Virus record (IMG/VR): IMGVR_UViG_3300027743_000030
Coordinates: 1 to 64,000 of that record
Reading direction: 5' to 3' (one strand)
Source: a virus
Length of the DNA stretch: 64,000 bases
Part shown: positions 7,384 through 14,622 of the stretch, piece by piece
How positions within the stretch are numbered: the first letter of the stretch is position 1
How the letters are laid out: each line of letters starts with the position of its first letter
Notes under the pieces: generated by a model
Told to the model about the DNA's origin: nothing
Seen by the model: only the letters and a program-made list of their open reading frames with translations
Database searches by the model: none
Translations under genes and position numbers: made by a program

Positions 7384-8772
7384 ATGGAAAATCATGACGT
7401 GGACAAGACAGCTGCTCAACGCGTTGCAAAAGCGCGCGCCGAGCTGATCTTGTCGCAAGTGTTCTATTCCGTGCTGGTATCGAACGTTGATCCCAAGCCG
7501 TCGCGAGCCGTTCCCACGATGGCGACCGATGGGCGCAACCACTTCTATAATCCAGACTTCATTGCGACGTTGACACAGACACAGCTGCTCGCAGTGCAAG
7601 CGCACGAAAGCGAACACGATGCCCGCCGCCATCACAGCCGCAGAAACGGCCGTGATCCCGAGGAGTGGAACATCGCTTGCGATCTCGCAATCAATCCTGA
7701 TCTGCAAGACGCAGGCTTCCAGCTCCCCGAGTGGGTGCTGCTCGATCGGAAATACCGAGGCATGTCTGCCGAGGATATCTACCGAACGCGGGAGCTTGAT
7801 CGCGCCAAGCAGCAACAGCAGGACGATGATCAAGACGAGCCTTCGGAAGAGGAACTTGACGACGCCGAGGCCGAGGCGAACAAGGGCGACGCTGACGACG
7901 ACGACAACGACAACGACAACGACCACGGCGACTGCAACGAAAACGAAGACGAGGACAGCAGCGGCGACACCGGCGACGGTGACGGCGACGAGCAGTCAGA
8001 GGATGACGCCAGCCCCGGCGACGGGGAGGGTGAAGGCAAGGGCGATCCGACAAGCAGCGGCGACCCTGGCCGCATGGGCGAAGTGCTCGACGCTTCCGAG
8101 AACGTCGCCGAGCTGGCAGCTGCAGACAGTCAGTGGGAAACAATCCTGCGACAAGCTGCATTCCTTGCCGAGAAACGCGGCACGATGCCCGGCCATGTCA
8201 CGCGTGAAATCAAGCGCGCTGACAACCCGCCGCAAGACTGGCGTGAGACGTTGCGAGCATACTTTGATCAAGGCTCGCTCAAGATCGAAACATGGAACCG
8301 GCCCAATCGTCGCTTTGCCGGTGCGGGCATTTACTTGCCCGGCCAGCGTCGCGACGGCATCAACCGCGCCGTGTTTCTGATCGATACCAGCGGCTCGATG
8401 GATCAAGTTGCGCTCGCTTGCATCAACAATGAAGCCCAAGCCGCGCTGGACGACGGTGTGCTTGATGAAGTTGACGTGATCTATGGCGACACGCGAGTCA
8501 CTCGTGTCGACAACTACCGCCAAGGCGACGAAATACAATTCGATCCCCGAGGCGGGGGCGGCACTGATCTCAAGCCGCTGTTCAAGCACGTAGCAGACGA
8601 AATTGAGGACGCGTCCTTGATCGTCTGTTTCTCAGACATGGAAATTGGCGATCCTGGCCCCGAGCCCGCGTGCCCCGTGCTGTTCGCAGCAACGGGGTAT
8701 CCCGAGAGCGTGCGCCGTTATCTCGCCAATGCTCCGTGGGGCGCGCCCGGCATCGATGTCGGCACGCATTGA
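7384..8772 (+). CDS. Putative metallopeptidase with VWA-like domain (DUF2201 type)
   Basis: This is a 462-residue protein. The N-terminal domain has a zinc-peptidase motif, HESEH (74-78), followed by EWNIACDLAIN, the layout of the putative metallopeptidase domain found before VWA-like domains in DUF2201 proteins. Residues of roughly 135-225 form a very acidic Asp/Asn/Glu linker. The C-terminal VWA-like domain carries a MIDAS-type DTSGSMD (about 333-339), GGGGTDLKPL and a later acidic residue in CFSDME. Such proteins are classical partners of MoxR ATPases. The HExxH suggests it may cleave or bind metal, but activity is not shown by sequence alone. Confidence 0.85.
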   Translation: MENHDVDKTAAQRVAKARAELILSQVFYSVLVSNVDPKPSRAVPTMATDGRNHFYNPDFIATLTQTQLLAVQAHESEHDARRHHSRRNGRDPEEWNIACDLAINPDLQDAGFQLPEWVLLDRKYRGMSAEDIYRTRELDRAKQQQQDDDQDEPSEEELDDAEAEANKGDADDDDNDNDNDHGDCNENEDEDSSGDTGDGDGDEQSEDDASPGDGEGEGKGDPTSSGDPGRMGEVLDASENVAELAAADSQWETILRQAAFLAEKRGTMPGHVTREIKRADNPPQDWRETLRAYFDQGSLKIETWNRPNRRFAGAGIYLPGQRRDGINRAVFLIDTSGSMDQVALACINNEAQAALDDGVLDEVDVIYGDTRVTRVDNYRQGDEIQFDPRGGGGTDLKPLFKHVADEIEDASLIVCFSDMEIGDPGPEPACPVLFAATGYPESVRRYLANAPWGAPGIDVGTH

Positions 8773-8867
8773 TCACTAAGCGCGGCCCTGCGGGGCCGCG
8801 TCATAGTGTTCAATCGAACACCCCGCACTTGCAGCGGGTGATCTGCAAAAGGAAAGGAAGTCACATC
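8770..8867 (+). promoter_or_regulatory. Three-hairpin intergenic RNA element, copy 5
   Basis: The element starts at the stop codon (TGATCACTAAG). Hairpin 1 pairs CGCGGCCC (8781-8788) with GGGCCGCG (8793-8800). Hairpin 2 pairs GTGTTC (8806-8811) with GAACAC (8816-8821). Hairpin 3 abuts it: CCCGC (8822-8826) pairs with GCGGG (8834-8838), with loop ACTTGCA. GGAAGTCAC precedes the ATG. Confidence 0.9.
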
Positions 8868-9134
8868 ATGACTGCTACCAAACGTAAACCGAGCCCCGTC
8901 ATGCAACGGGCCGGGCGCGACGCGCGCGTCAGCAGGGAGGTCAATGCTGCTCTGGCTCAAGTCGAACGCGAGTTGATCGCTATCATCAAAAAAATCTGCG
9001 CTCCACGCTACAAGCAGAAAGAGACGATCAGCCCCGCTCAAGCCTATCGTCTCGCCAATCAGCGTCATCGTGGACCGGGACCGACGCCAGCGCGGCTGAT
9101 GTACAAGATACAAAACGGCAGCAAAGTACCGTGA
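8868..9134 (+). CDS. Small basic protein, unknown
   Basis: This 88-residue basic protein starts MTATKRKPSPVMQRAGRDAR at the ATG following the fifth element. It has a helical core (VNAALAQVERELIAIIKKI) and an Arg/Pro-rich end. The composition suggests nucleic-acid binding, but no family is recognised. Its stop codon begins the sixth element. Confidence 0.65.
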   Translation: MTATKRKPSPVMQRAGRDARVSREVNAALAQVERELIAIIKKICAPRYKQKETISPAQAYRLANQRHRGPGPTPARLMYKIQNGSKVP

Positions 9135-9227
9135 TCACTGCAGAGGGGCTGCAACGTGCAGCCCTTCGACAGTGCTCATCCGAGCACTCCCGCCTTGCAG
9201 CGGGTTATCTGAAAAGGAGTCACGTCA
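9132..9227 (+). promoter_or_regulatory. Three-hairpin intergenic RNA element, copy 6
   Basis: The element starts at the stop codon (TGATCACTGCAGAG). Hairpin 1 pairs GGGCTGCA (9146-9153) with TGCAGCCC (9157-9164). Hairpin 2 pairs AGTGCTC (9171-9177) with GAGCACT (9182-9188). Hairpin 3 abuts it: CCCGC (9189-9193) pairs with GCGGG (9200-9204), with loop CTTGCA. AAGGAGTCAC leads to the next ATG. Confidence 0.9.
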
Positions 9228-9398
9228 ATGGAACCCTATACAATCTTTCTGATCGTCTGCGCTGTCTTGGGCGTTCTGCTCATTCGCTACATGGGCGGCA
9301 ATAACCCATTCACCACGCGGCTTTGCAATGCGTGTCGCGAAGTCATCAATGACCGTGCGGAAATCTGCCCGCACTGCCACACCGCGACCGGGAAGTGA
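9228..9398 (+). CDS. Small membrane-anchored zinc-ribbon protein
   Basis: This 56-residue protein has one N-terminal transmembrane helix (YTIFLIVCAVLGVLLIRYMG) and a C-terminal zinc ribbon made of CNAC and CPHC pairs. The sixth three-hairpin element with AAGGAGTCAC supports the ATG. Zinc ribbons on membrane anchors often bind proteins or nucleic acid at the membrane. The function here is unknown. Confidence 0.75.
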   Translation: MEPYTIFLIVCAVLGVLLIRYMGGNNPFTTRLCNACREVINDRAEICPHCHTATGK

Positions 9399-9403
9399 TC
9401 GCG

Positions 9404-10126
9404 ATGACAACGATCCCCAAATGGAAACCGCTGCGGCGCGCCGGCACCAAGCCAGCGTCTGCAGCATTGATCGGCGAGACAATGCGCATTTACAAAATCA
9501 ACGCCGAGGAAGCGAAGCGCATGCTGGATGAATACGAATCGGGAAGCGAATACTGGCTCAACGATCTGTATCAAGTGCAAGTGCGTCGCTTCGACGTTGC
9601 CGGTGTGCACATCAACATCCGGCGACGCGACGGCGGCCCGATCCTGCGTGACTGGCGACACTTCCAGCAGATCAAGAATGAGCTGCTGGGGCCAGAGTGC
9701 GAAGCGATCGAGCTGTACCCCGCCGAGAGCCGCAAGGTGGACGAGTCGAACAAGTACCACCTATTCGGCTACAGCGACGGCCGGCGCATCCCGATCGGCT
9801 TCGAAACTCGCAACGTCAATCTGGACACGCAAGGCGATCGCAAGACCGATCGTGGAATGCGTCAGCGCGGCAAGACGATGGAATTCCCCGAGGGAGTTCC
9901 GACGCGGCGTTGCCAAATGTGCGGAGCGATCGAGGACGAAATGCACCACGATCGATCCGCGCGCGATCGTGTCACGACGCTGAGCCAGATCACGCATGAA
10001 GACAAGCCGATGCTGGTTTGCATGTTGTGCGAGGAAGGCCACAGCGAATGGAAAGCGGCGCAATGCTGTTCCTATCACGCCAACGGCGGCGACTTGTCGC
10101 TTAGTTGTGGCGGGGACACGCCATGA
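9404..10126 (+). CDS. Conserved phage protein (DUF7694-like) with C-terminal zinc motif
   Basis: This is about 240 residues. The segments RDGGPILRDWRHFQQIKNEL, CEAIELYPAESR and YHLFGYSDGRRIPIGFETR are typical of a small conserved phage family (DUF7694-like) of unknown role. The C-terminal 80 residues add cysteine pairs in RRCQMCG and CMLCEEGH and a further CC, probably a zinc-binding module, giving a two-domain protein. A GTG at 9395 overlapping the previous stop is an alternative start to the ATG at 9404. Confidence 0.75.
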   Translation: MTTIPKWKPLRRAGTKPASAALIGETMRIYKINAEEAKRMLDEYESGSEYWLNDLYQVQVRRFDVAGVHINIRRRDGGPILRDWRHFQQIKNELLGPECEAIELYPAESRKVDESNKYHLFGYSDGRRIPIGFETRNVNLDTQGDRKTDRGMRQRGKTMEFPEGVPTRRCQMCGAIEDEMHHDRSARDRVTTLSQITHEDKPMLVCMLCEEGHSEWKAAQCCSYHANGGDLSLSCGGDTP

Positions 10127-10362
10127 GAACGCTCGCCATCTGCGCCGTCCTGATCGTCCTGACAGGATCGGCGACTGCCGGCTCGGCATCGTACTACCGA
10201 GCCAACGGCAGCTATGCCGGATCATCCATCACTCGCAACGGCCACACCACCTACACCAATTCCGGTGGGGCCTATGTCGGATCGTCCAGCACGCGCGGAA
10301 ACACCACGACGGTCTATGATCGCAACGGCAGCCGCGCCGGATCGATCGTGGGGAGACGCTGA
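10123..10362 (+). CDS. Small secreted Gly/Ser-repeat protein
   Basis: This 79-residue protein has a clear signal peptide (MRTLAICAVLIVLTGSATAG, cleavage probably after ATA or AGS). The mature part has short repeats of the kind YxxNGSYAGSS, GAYVGSSSTRG and YDRNGSRAGS. This resembles small exported hypothetical proteins common in Rhizobiales genomes. It overlaps the previous gene by four bases and is followed immediately by the next. A periplasmic location is inferred. Confidence 0.7.
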   Translation: MRTLAICAVLIVLTGSATAGSASYYRANGSYAGSSITRNGHTTYTNSGGAYVGSSSTRGNTTTVYDRNGSRAGSIVGRR

Positions 10363-10363
10363 C

Positions 10364-10546
10364 ATGAACCGCAGCGACTTCTTTGATCAAGGTTACGAGC
10401 AGCACAAGGACGCCCCCGACATGCTGCTCGCGGAAGTCTGGCGTTTTGCTTGCATGTTCATCGATGATCAAGAGAATGCCCGCGCCTTCGTTGAAGGCTA
10501 CACCGCCGCGCGCAAGCAGCGCGACGAGCACCAGAAGGAAGACTGA
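10364..10546 (+). CDS. Small helical protein, last gene before terminator
   Basis: This 60-residue acidic helical protein starts MNRSDFFDQGYEQHKDAPDM. No family is recognised. It ends just before a strong intrinsic terminator, marking the end of the MoxR operon. Confidence 0.7.
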   Translation: MNRSDFFDQGYEQHKDAPDMLLAEVWRFACMFIDDQENARAFVEGYTAARKQRDEHQKED

Positions 10547-10551
10547 AACTC

Positions 10552-10589
10552 AAAAGCCCCGACTGCGCGAGCAGCCGGGGCTTTTTTTT
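10552..10589 (+). terminator. Rho-independent terminator of the MoxR operon
   Basis: AAAAGCCCC (10552-10560) pairs with GGGGCTTTT (10577-10585). An inner CTGC-GCGA-GCAG hairpin with a GNRA tetraloop sits inside, and eight T residues follow at 10582-10589. This is a textbook terminator for plus-strand transcription. Confidence 0.93.
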
Positions 10590-10840
10590 GGCGTGCCGGT
10601 CTTGCATTCCGACAGCCCGCCGCGCGCTCTGCGAGTCACGAGCACGGCGCGCGCGATTGCGCAAACGTATCGGCTTCGCCTCGCACTCGCAACGGACCAT
10701 TTGCCCAAGTCTAGCGCGTTCGTTTTCAACTTGCGGCGAGGCTGTGCGGTGACGTTTTCATCTTGCAAAAATATCCCTTGTGCAAGACCGGGGACTCCTC
10801 TCAACTCGCAATCGCAAATGTGTTGCCAGCCAAATGGAGA
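10590..10840. other. Non-coding gap, no convincing feature
   Basis: About 250 bases follow the terminator without a supported gene on either strand. A promoter for the next small plus-strand genes probably lies here, but no box pair stands out. Confidence 0.4.
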
Positions 10841-11035
10841 ATGACCGTGTTTAACGACGAGAAACTGGCGCGCGAACCGCGCCCTTATGCGCCCTGCCTT
10901 GTGCTCGGCACCGTGAAGGCCGAGGGTCCGCGACGCATCAGCTACTACCGCGCGCACGATGGGCTGCTGATTTTCATCACGCGGCATTGGGGCGTGCACA
11001 CTGTGCCCTGCCCGCAATGCGAGGACGCATCGTGA
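10841..11035 (+). CDS. Small protein with terminal CxxC
   Basis: This 64-residue protein starts MTVFNDEKLAREPRPYAPCL, with a GTG two codons later that is better placed behind GGAG. It is beta-rich (ISYYRAHDGLLIFI) and ends in CPQCEDAS, a possible half zinc knuckle. Function unknown. The next gene begins in its stop codon. Confidence 0.6.
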   Translation: MTVFNDEKLAREPRPYAPCLVLGTVKAEGPRRISYYRAHDGLLIFITRHWGVHTVPCPQCEDAS

Positions 11036-11211
11036 AGCGATCTCGCAAGCAGCCGCCCGCGCCGGTGCGCTTGAACGCAGTCGGCAAGCCGCTGTCCCCG
11101 CTGTTCGATCCCAAGTGGAAACGCAAGATGCCGCTCACGTCGATCCGGCGTCTGCTCGTGCCCTATCGTCCCGGCACGATGCGGTGGGTTCACGAACGCG
11201 AAGACGCCTGA
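11032..11211 (+). CDS. Small basic protein, unknown
   Basis: This 59-residue Lys/Arg/Pro-rich protein has a GTG start overlapping the previous stop. It contains LFDPKWKRKMPLTSIRRLL. The basic charge suggests nucleic-acid binding, but nothing specific is recognised. Confidence 0.5.
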   Translation: MKRSRKQPPAPVRLNAVGKPLSPLFDPKWKRKMPLTSIRRLLVPYRPGTMRWVHEREDA

Positions 11212-11220
11212 ACACGTTCT

Positions 11221-11255
11221 GCCGCCGATACACCCCCGGCGGCCGAAGGGGCCGC
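11221..11255 (+). promoter_or_regulatory. Mutually exclusive hairpins in the ASCH gene leader
   Basis: GCCGCC (11221-11226) can pair with GGCGGC (11238-11243). Alternatively GCGGCC (11239-11244) can pair with GGCCGC (11250-11255). The two stems share bases, so only one can form at a time. This gives a possible attenuation or translation switch about 60 bases before the ASCH ribosome site (AAAAGGAG). Confidence 0.35.
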
Positions 11256-11316
11256 GTTGCGATTGGTATTCAGTCCGTGACGCAGCCCCACCTTTCTCTA
11301 ACAAAAGGAGCCGCTG

Positions 11317-11679
11317 GTGAAAGCGATCTCAATCAAGCAGCCGTGGGCGCACTTGATCATTGCTGGCTTGAAGCCGATCGAGAACCGGACGTGGACGACA
11401 CGCTATCGCGGGCCACTTTTGATTCATGCGTCGCGACGCATGTGCGTGGAAGTCGAAGCGATCGAGCAAGCCTTCGGCGTCGCGATCGATCGCAAGCAGC
11501 TGCATTTCGGCGCGCTGATCGGTGTCGTTGATCTGATCGACGTGGTGAAGGAATCGGCATCGCCCTGGTTCGAAGGGCCGTTCGGTTGGGTCATGAAGAA
11601 CGCGCGACCGATCAGGCCCGTCCCTTGGCGCGGCCAGCTCAGTCTTTTTGATGTCGCCCGCAAACTGGAGGAGCTGTGA
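11317..11679 (+). CDS. ASCH domain protein
   Basis: This 120-residue protein has a GTG start with AAAAGGAG upstream. The pattern ISIKQPWAHLIIAGLKPIEN, then TWTTRYRGPLLIHASRR, is the ASCH signature: a PUA-like beta barrel that binds RNA or modified nucleotides. Phage ASCH proteins are proposed to act on RNA, and some family members are nucleases or amidohydrolases. The GALIGVVDLIDV strand and C-terminal PWRGQLSLFDV complete the fold. It is coupled to the next gene by ATGA overlap. Confidence 0.88.
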   Translation: MKAISIKQPWAHLIIAGLKPIENRTWTTRYRGPLLIHASRRMCVEVEAIEQAFGVAIDRKQLHFGALIGVVDLIDVVKESASPWFEGPFGWVMKNARPIRPVPWRGQLSLFDVARKLEEL

Positions 11680-11852
11680 TGTTCGTTTTATTGGCATACG
11701 AGAAGGACGCGGACGGCTTCGTGCTCGCGATGGTGATTGGGCCATTCGATGACGAGGCCGACGCGTGGACATTTCACGAAGGCAACGTGAGCTGCGACCA
11801 CGCCGACGTGGTGCGGCTCGTGAGCGTGCAAGAGATCAACGAGGCAAAGTGA
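11679..11852 (+). CDS. Small acidic protein, unknown
   Basis: This 57-residue protein starts MFVLLAYEKDADGFVLAMVI at an ATG overlapping the ASCH stop. It has an alternating beta-alpha pattern and a highly acidic composition. No family is recognised. Confidence 0.65.
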   Translation: MFVLLAYEKDADGFVLAMVIGPFDDEADAWTFHEGNVSCDHADVVRLVSVQEINEAK

Positions 11853-11865
11853 AAGGAAGAAAGCC

Positions 11866-12063
11866 GTGGTTAAGAAAAGCAATCCGATTTTTGAATCTGA
11901 AATGTGCCGCTCCAATCGCGTTCAAGGATTGACCGATGGGCGGCGCGATCTCAAAGCCGAACTCGATGCTGTGCACGCCCTCATGTTAGAGCGCGAGCGG
12001 CAGGGATTGGTCGAAAATGTCGGCTGGCGGAAATGGGTCGTGCTCTATGGGGGTAAGTCATGA
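11866..12063 (+). CDS. Small helical protein upstream of resolvase
   Basis: This 65-residue protein has a GTG start behind AAAGGAAG. It carries a short helical region (LKAELDAVHALMLERERQG). The resolvase ATG overlaps its end. Function unknown. Confidence 0.6.
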   Translation: MVKKSNPIFESEMCRSNRVQGLTDGRRDLKAELDAVHALMLERERQGLVENVGWRKWVVLYGGKS

Positions 12064-12611
12064 CTGCCTACGGCTATGCGCGCGTTTCGACGCGCGATCA
12101 AGACTTGAGCGGCCAGCTTGCCGAGCTGACGGCCGCCGGCTGCGCTCACGTCCATCAAGAGAAACGCTCCGGGGCAAAGACCGACCGCCCAGAGCTTGCA
12201 AACGTCCTTGCCAAACTTGGCGCGGGCGACGTGCTGATGGTGACGCGGCTCGATCGGCTGGCACGATCGACGCGCGATCTGCTCAACGTCATCAATGAAG
12301 TGTCAGCGCGCGGGGCCGGCTTTCGCTCGCTCAAAGATGCGTGGGCCGACACCACCACACCGCATGGGCGGCTGATGCTGACAATCCTGGGCGGGCTCGC
12401 TGAATTCGAGCGCGAGCTGATCAGAGCACGCACCGGCGAGGGGCGGCAGCGCGCACAAGCGCGCGGCGTGCGCTTCGGCCGGCCGGGCAAGCTCACGAGC
12501 GCTGATCGCCGCGCGATCCGCGATCGACTGCAGCGCGGCGAAACGCAAGTATCGATCGCGAAAGCTTTCGGCGTGCACGAGGCGACGATCAGCAGGAGGA
12601 AGCGAACGTGA
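12060..12611 (+). CDS. Serine recombinase (resolvase/invertase family)
   Basis: This 183-residue protein has the small resolvase/invertase length. The catalytic serine is S10 in YARVSTRDQ, with conserved R8 and Q13. The second catalytic cluster is RLDRLARSTRDL (about 62-73). TILGGLAEFERELI is the usual E-helix dimer region, and a C-terminal helix-turn-helix (VSIAKAFGVHEATISRR) binds the crossover site. Enzymes of this kind resolve multimers or invert short segments. It is not a large serine integrase. In a phage without a visible integrase, a multimer-resolution role is plausible. Confidence 0.92.
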   Translation: MTAYGYARVSTRDQDLSGQLAELTAAGCAHVHQEKRSGAKTDRPELANVLAKLGAGDVLMVTRLDRLARSTRDLLNVINEVSARGAGFRSLKDAWADTTTPHGRLMLTILGGLAEFERELIRARTGEGRQRAQARGVRFGRPGKLTSADRRAIRDRLQRGETQVSIAKAFGVHEATISRRKRT

Positions 12612-12706
12612 AAACGGTTGACGTGCTCGTGGTCGTTGTCTGCTCGCTGTTATTTTCAATCGCGGCGGTGCTCACGGCACTCGCCGTCTATGCATGGACA
12701 CACTGA
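12608..12706 (+). CDS. 32-residue single-pass membrane peptide
   Basis: The GTG start overlaps the resolvase stop. The product is almost one transmembrane helix (VLVVVVCSLLFSIAAVLTAL). Such short membrane peptides are common in phage early regions. Function unknown. Confidence 0.55.
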   Translation: MKTVDVLVVVVCSLLFSIAAVLTALAVYAWTH

Positions 12707-12707
12707 T

Positions 12708-13292
12708 ATGGACGGAATCGACGCTGACGTGGTGCCGACGCTGCCGAGCGACATCGCATCGTTCTGGCACAAGCACCCGCTCGACAAGCGCGCCGAGCGC
12801 AAGATTGCCGACGTTGGCAATGGTCAATACGTGGTCGAGATACGCGGCACGTTTGAAATCTTTCGCTTCAGCGTGCCCGAGTACGGCGAGGTCGTGTTTG
12901 ACATTCGCGGCATCAAGGACGCGCTCGCTGACGGCAAGCTGCAGTTTCGAATGTACGAGATGCAGCTGATCGCGGAGATGGTCGAGCATGTGCGCAACAA
13001 CAACGGCGTGGAAGTCGGACGCATGCGCGAGCTGACCGCCGCCGATCTGGAGCGGCCCGGCATCATGGCGCTGTGGCCGGACTGGCACACCACCTGCATC
13101 GACGGCAACAATCGCATGGTGCGTCGCTGGGATGACGGGCTGCGCACGTTCCGCTTCGCGCTGATCGTGATGGACGAGACGATCCAGCCCTATGTCTGCC
13201 GGCCGGGCGAGGAAGCTGACACGTTCCTCGATCGCGAAAACGAAGCACGCGGCTTGCAGTCGATCGCACGCATGATTGTGCCGCACCAATGA
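12708..13292 (+). CDS. Conserved phage protein, possibly ParB-like fold
   Basis: This 194-residue protein starts MDGIDADVVPTLPSDIASFW. A segment near the end of the second half (TCIDGNNRMVRRWDDGL, then FRFALIVM and PYVCRPG) resembles the DGxHR core seen in ParB/sulfiredoxin-like domains and some phage hypothetical proteins. This link is tentative. The beta-strand-rich N-terminal half (VVEIRGTFEIFRFSV) is unassigned. The end overlaps the next small membrane ORF by four bases. Confidence 0.6.
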   Translation: MDGIDADVVPTLPSDIASFWHKHPLDKRAERKIADVGNGQYVVEIRGTFEIFRFSVPEYGEVVFDIRGIKDALADGKLQFRMYEMQLIAEMVEHVRNNNGVEVGRMRELTAADLERPGIMALWPDWHTTCIDGNNRMVRRWDDGLRTFRFALIVMDETIQPYVCRPGEEADTFLDRENEARGLQSIARMIVPHQ

Positions 13293-13387
13293 ACGACTGG
13301 AGCAACGAATACATCCTCGCGGTGTCGTGGGTGCTATCAATCGCGCTGTTCGCGGTGTTCTGCGCAACGCTGCATCGGGTGATCTGA
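13289..13387 (+). CDS. 32-residue membrane peptide
   Basis: ATGA overlaps on both sides suit translational coupling. The product has one transmembrane helix (ILAVSWVLSIALFAVFCATL). Function unknown. Confidence 0.55.
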   Translation: MNDWSNEYILAVSWVLSIALFAVFCATLHRVI

Positions 13388-13746
13388 TGCGCTTCGATCT
13401 CACTCGGCCGTGCGGCAACTGCCCGTTCCGCAATGACATCCATTTCGGGCTGCGCCCCGAGCGCGTGCGCGGCATTCTCGGCGGCGGCAAAGGGCGCGAT
13501 TGGTTTCCCGCGCCTTCGTTCCCCTGTCACAAGACGATCGAATATACCGACGACGACGGCGCGATCATTCCGGCGACAGCGCAGCAATGTGCGGGCGTGA
13601 TGATCATTCTGCACCGCGAGAACAGGCACAACGACGCCATGCAGATTGCCGAGCGTCTTGGATTGTGGGACTCGTCCAAGCTCAATCTGACCGCGCCGGT
13701 GTATGCTTCGACCGCAGCTGCAATCCGGGGACAGGACTATGACTGA
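13387..13746 (+). CDS. DUF6283-like cysteine protein
   Basis: This 119-residue protein contains TRPCGNCPFR, FPCHKTIEY and QCAGVMIIL, the conserved cysteine/histidine pattern of the DUF6283-type small proteins seen in many phages and thought to bind a metal. The start ATG overlaps the previous stop. The function of the family is not known. Confidence 0.8.
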   Translation: MRFDLTRPCGNCPFRNDIHFGLRPERVRGILGGGKGRDWFPAPSFPCHKTIEYTDDDGAIIPATAQQCAGVMIILHRENRHNDAMQIAERLGLWDSSKLNLTAPVYASTAAAIRGQDYD

Positions 13747-13903
13747 GGAAGATCACACCAAGCTGCTGCGCTGCGTGCTCAACGGCATGGGCAAGTGCCT
13801 CGCCAACATTCCCGAGGCTTGCCTATGCCTGCAGATGCCGCCCGACGTGTTCGAGGCGGCGTGGCGCTACTTCAATGAACCGCTGCCGCTCGATAAGGAT
13901 TGA
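13739..13903 (+). CDS. Small cysteine-containing protein, unknown
   Basis: This 54-residue protein starts MTEEDHTKLLRCVLNGMGKC and contains CLCLQMPPD. It is helical, with an eight-base overlap with the previous gene. No family is recognised. Confidence 0.6.
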   Translation: MTEEDHTKLLRCVLNGMGKCLANIPEACLCLQMPPDVFEAAWRYFNEPLPLDKD

Positions 13904-13908
13904 ACATC

Positions 13909-14094
13909 ATGAGCATCGATTGGACAGACGTGCACGATGATTTCGATAGCGACGGCAATTTAATCGGCGACACGCAGCGGAGGAAGGTTCCCAACGGCTA
14001 TCTGTACCGCACGCGCATTTTAAACAGTGATGGATGGCAAGCCGTCGCGCTGTGCTTCGTCCCCTACGTTGATCCGAGCGACTTAATACCATGA
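13909..14094 (+). CDS. Small beta-rich protein, unknown
   Basis: This 61-residue protein starts MSIDWTDVHDDFDSDGNLIG, with AAGGA upstream. Its end overlaps the next ATG. Beta strands are suggested by NGYLYRTRILNSDGWQAVAL. No family is recognised. Confidence 0.6.
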   Translation: MSIDWTDVHDDFDSDGNLIGDTQRRKVPNGYLYRTRILNSDGWQAVALCFVPYVDPSDLIP

Positions 14095-14405
14095 CGGTCG
14101 TTTGGGAGCTGCTGCACCCGGAAATGACCATTGGTCATCTTGGCTTTCTGCTCGACTGGCTGGACACCGACGATCCGCGCAGCGCGAGCGATCAGATCGA
14201 CGCTCACTACCAGCACGGCGGCGGCTGGTTCCCGTTCAAGGGCCACCGGCTCGCTGATGACAACTCACTGCAGTATCCCGAAGACCCGCCGCTGCAGCCG
14301 CTGGCGCAAGCGCAGCTGCGAGACGAGCTGGTGGTGCTCTATCAACACTCGTGGGTGGCGATCATTCAGAAGGATCGCAGCTTTGAAGTCGCCAGGATCG
14401 ACTGA
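14091..14405 (+). CDS. Conserved phage protein, unknown function
   Basis: This 104-residue protein contains MTIGHLGFLLDWLDTDDPR, DQIDAHYQHGGGWFPFKG and WVAIIQKDRSFEVARID. I recognise the set as a conserved family in Rhizobiales phages and prophages, with unknown function and no catalytic motif. It overlaps the preceding gene by four bases. Confidence 0.8.
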   Translation: MTVVWELLHPEMTIGHLGFLLDWLDTDDPRSASDQIDAHYQHGGGWFPFKGHRLADDNSLQYPEDPPLQPLAQAQLRDELVVLYQHSWVAIIQKDRSFEVARID

Positions 14406-14415
14406 CGTGGTGATC

Positions 14416-14622
14416 ATGTGGACGGTGTATCACCGCCCGAAGGATCACCCCGACGCGCGCTGGGTGGCGCGGCGCTTCGAGGTCACCAACGTCGTCAAGC
14501 CCACCAATGACATGTTCGTGGCCGACTCGCTCAACGAGCTGCGCATCCTGCTGCCGCGCGGGCTGCACTGCATGCCGCGTCAACCCGACGATGATCCGAC
14601 AATCGTGGAAGTGTGGCTCTGA
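14416..14622 (+). CDS. Conserved small phage protein
   Basis: This 68-residue protein starts MWTVYHRPKDHPDARWVARR and ends DDDPTIVEVWL, a recurrent small alphaproteobacterial phage family (VTVYDHPRDYP type). GTG codons at 14407 and 14410 are alternative starts. Its 3' end overlaps the end of the convergent minus gene by about 43 bases. It closes the plus-strand early block. Confidence 0.75.
   Translation: MWTVYHRPKDHPDARWVARRFEVTNVVKPTNDMFVADSLNELRILLPRGLHCMPRQPDDDPTIVEVWL

Noticed and set aside
5012-9227. Three-hairpin elements as simple intrinsic terminators
   Set aside because: None of the hairpins is followed by a U-tract and each copy leads directly into a ribosome site. The real terminator is at 10552-10589.
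12060-12611. Resolvase as a tail-fibre DNA invertase, as Gin in Mu
   Set aside because: No inverted fibre segment or inverted crossover sites were seen. The related fibre starts are in direct, not inverted, orientation and lie more than 24 kb away.
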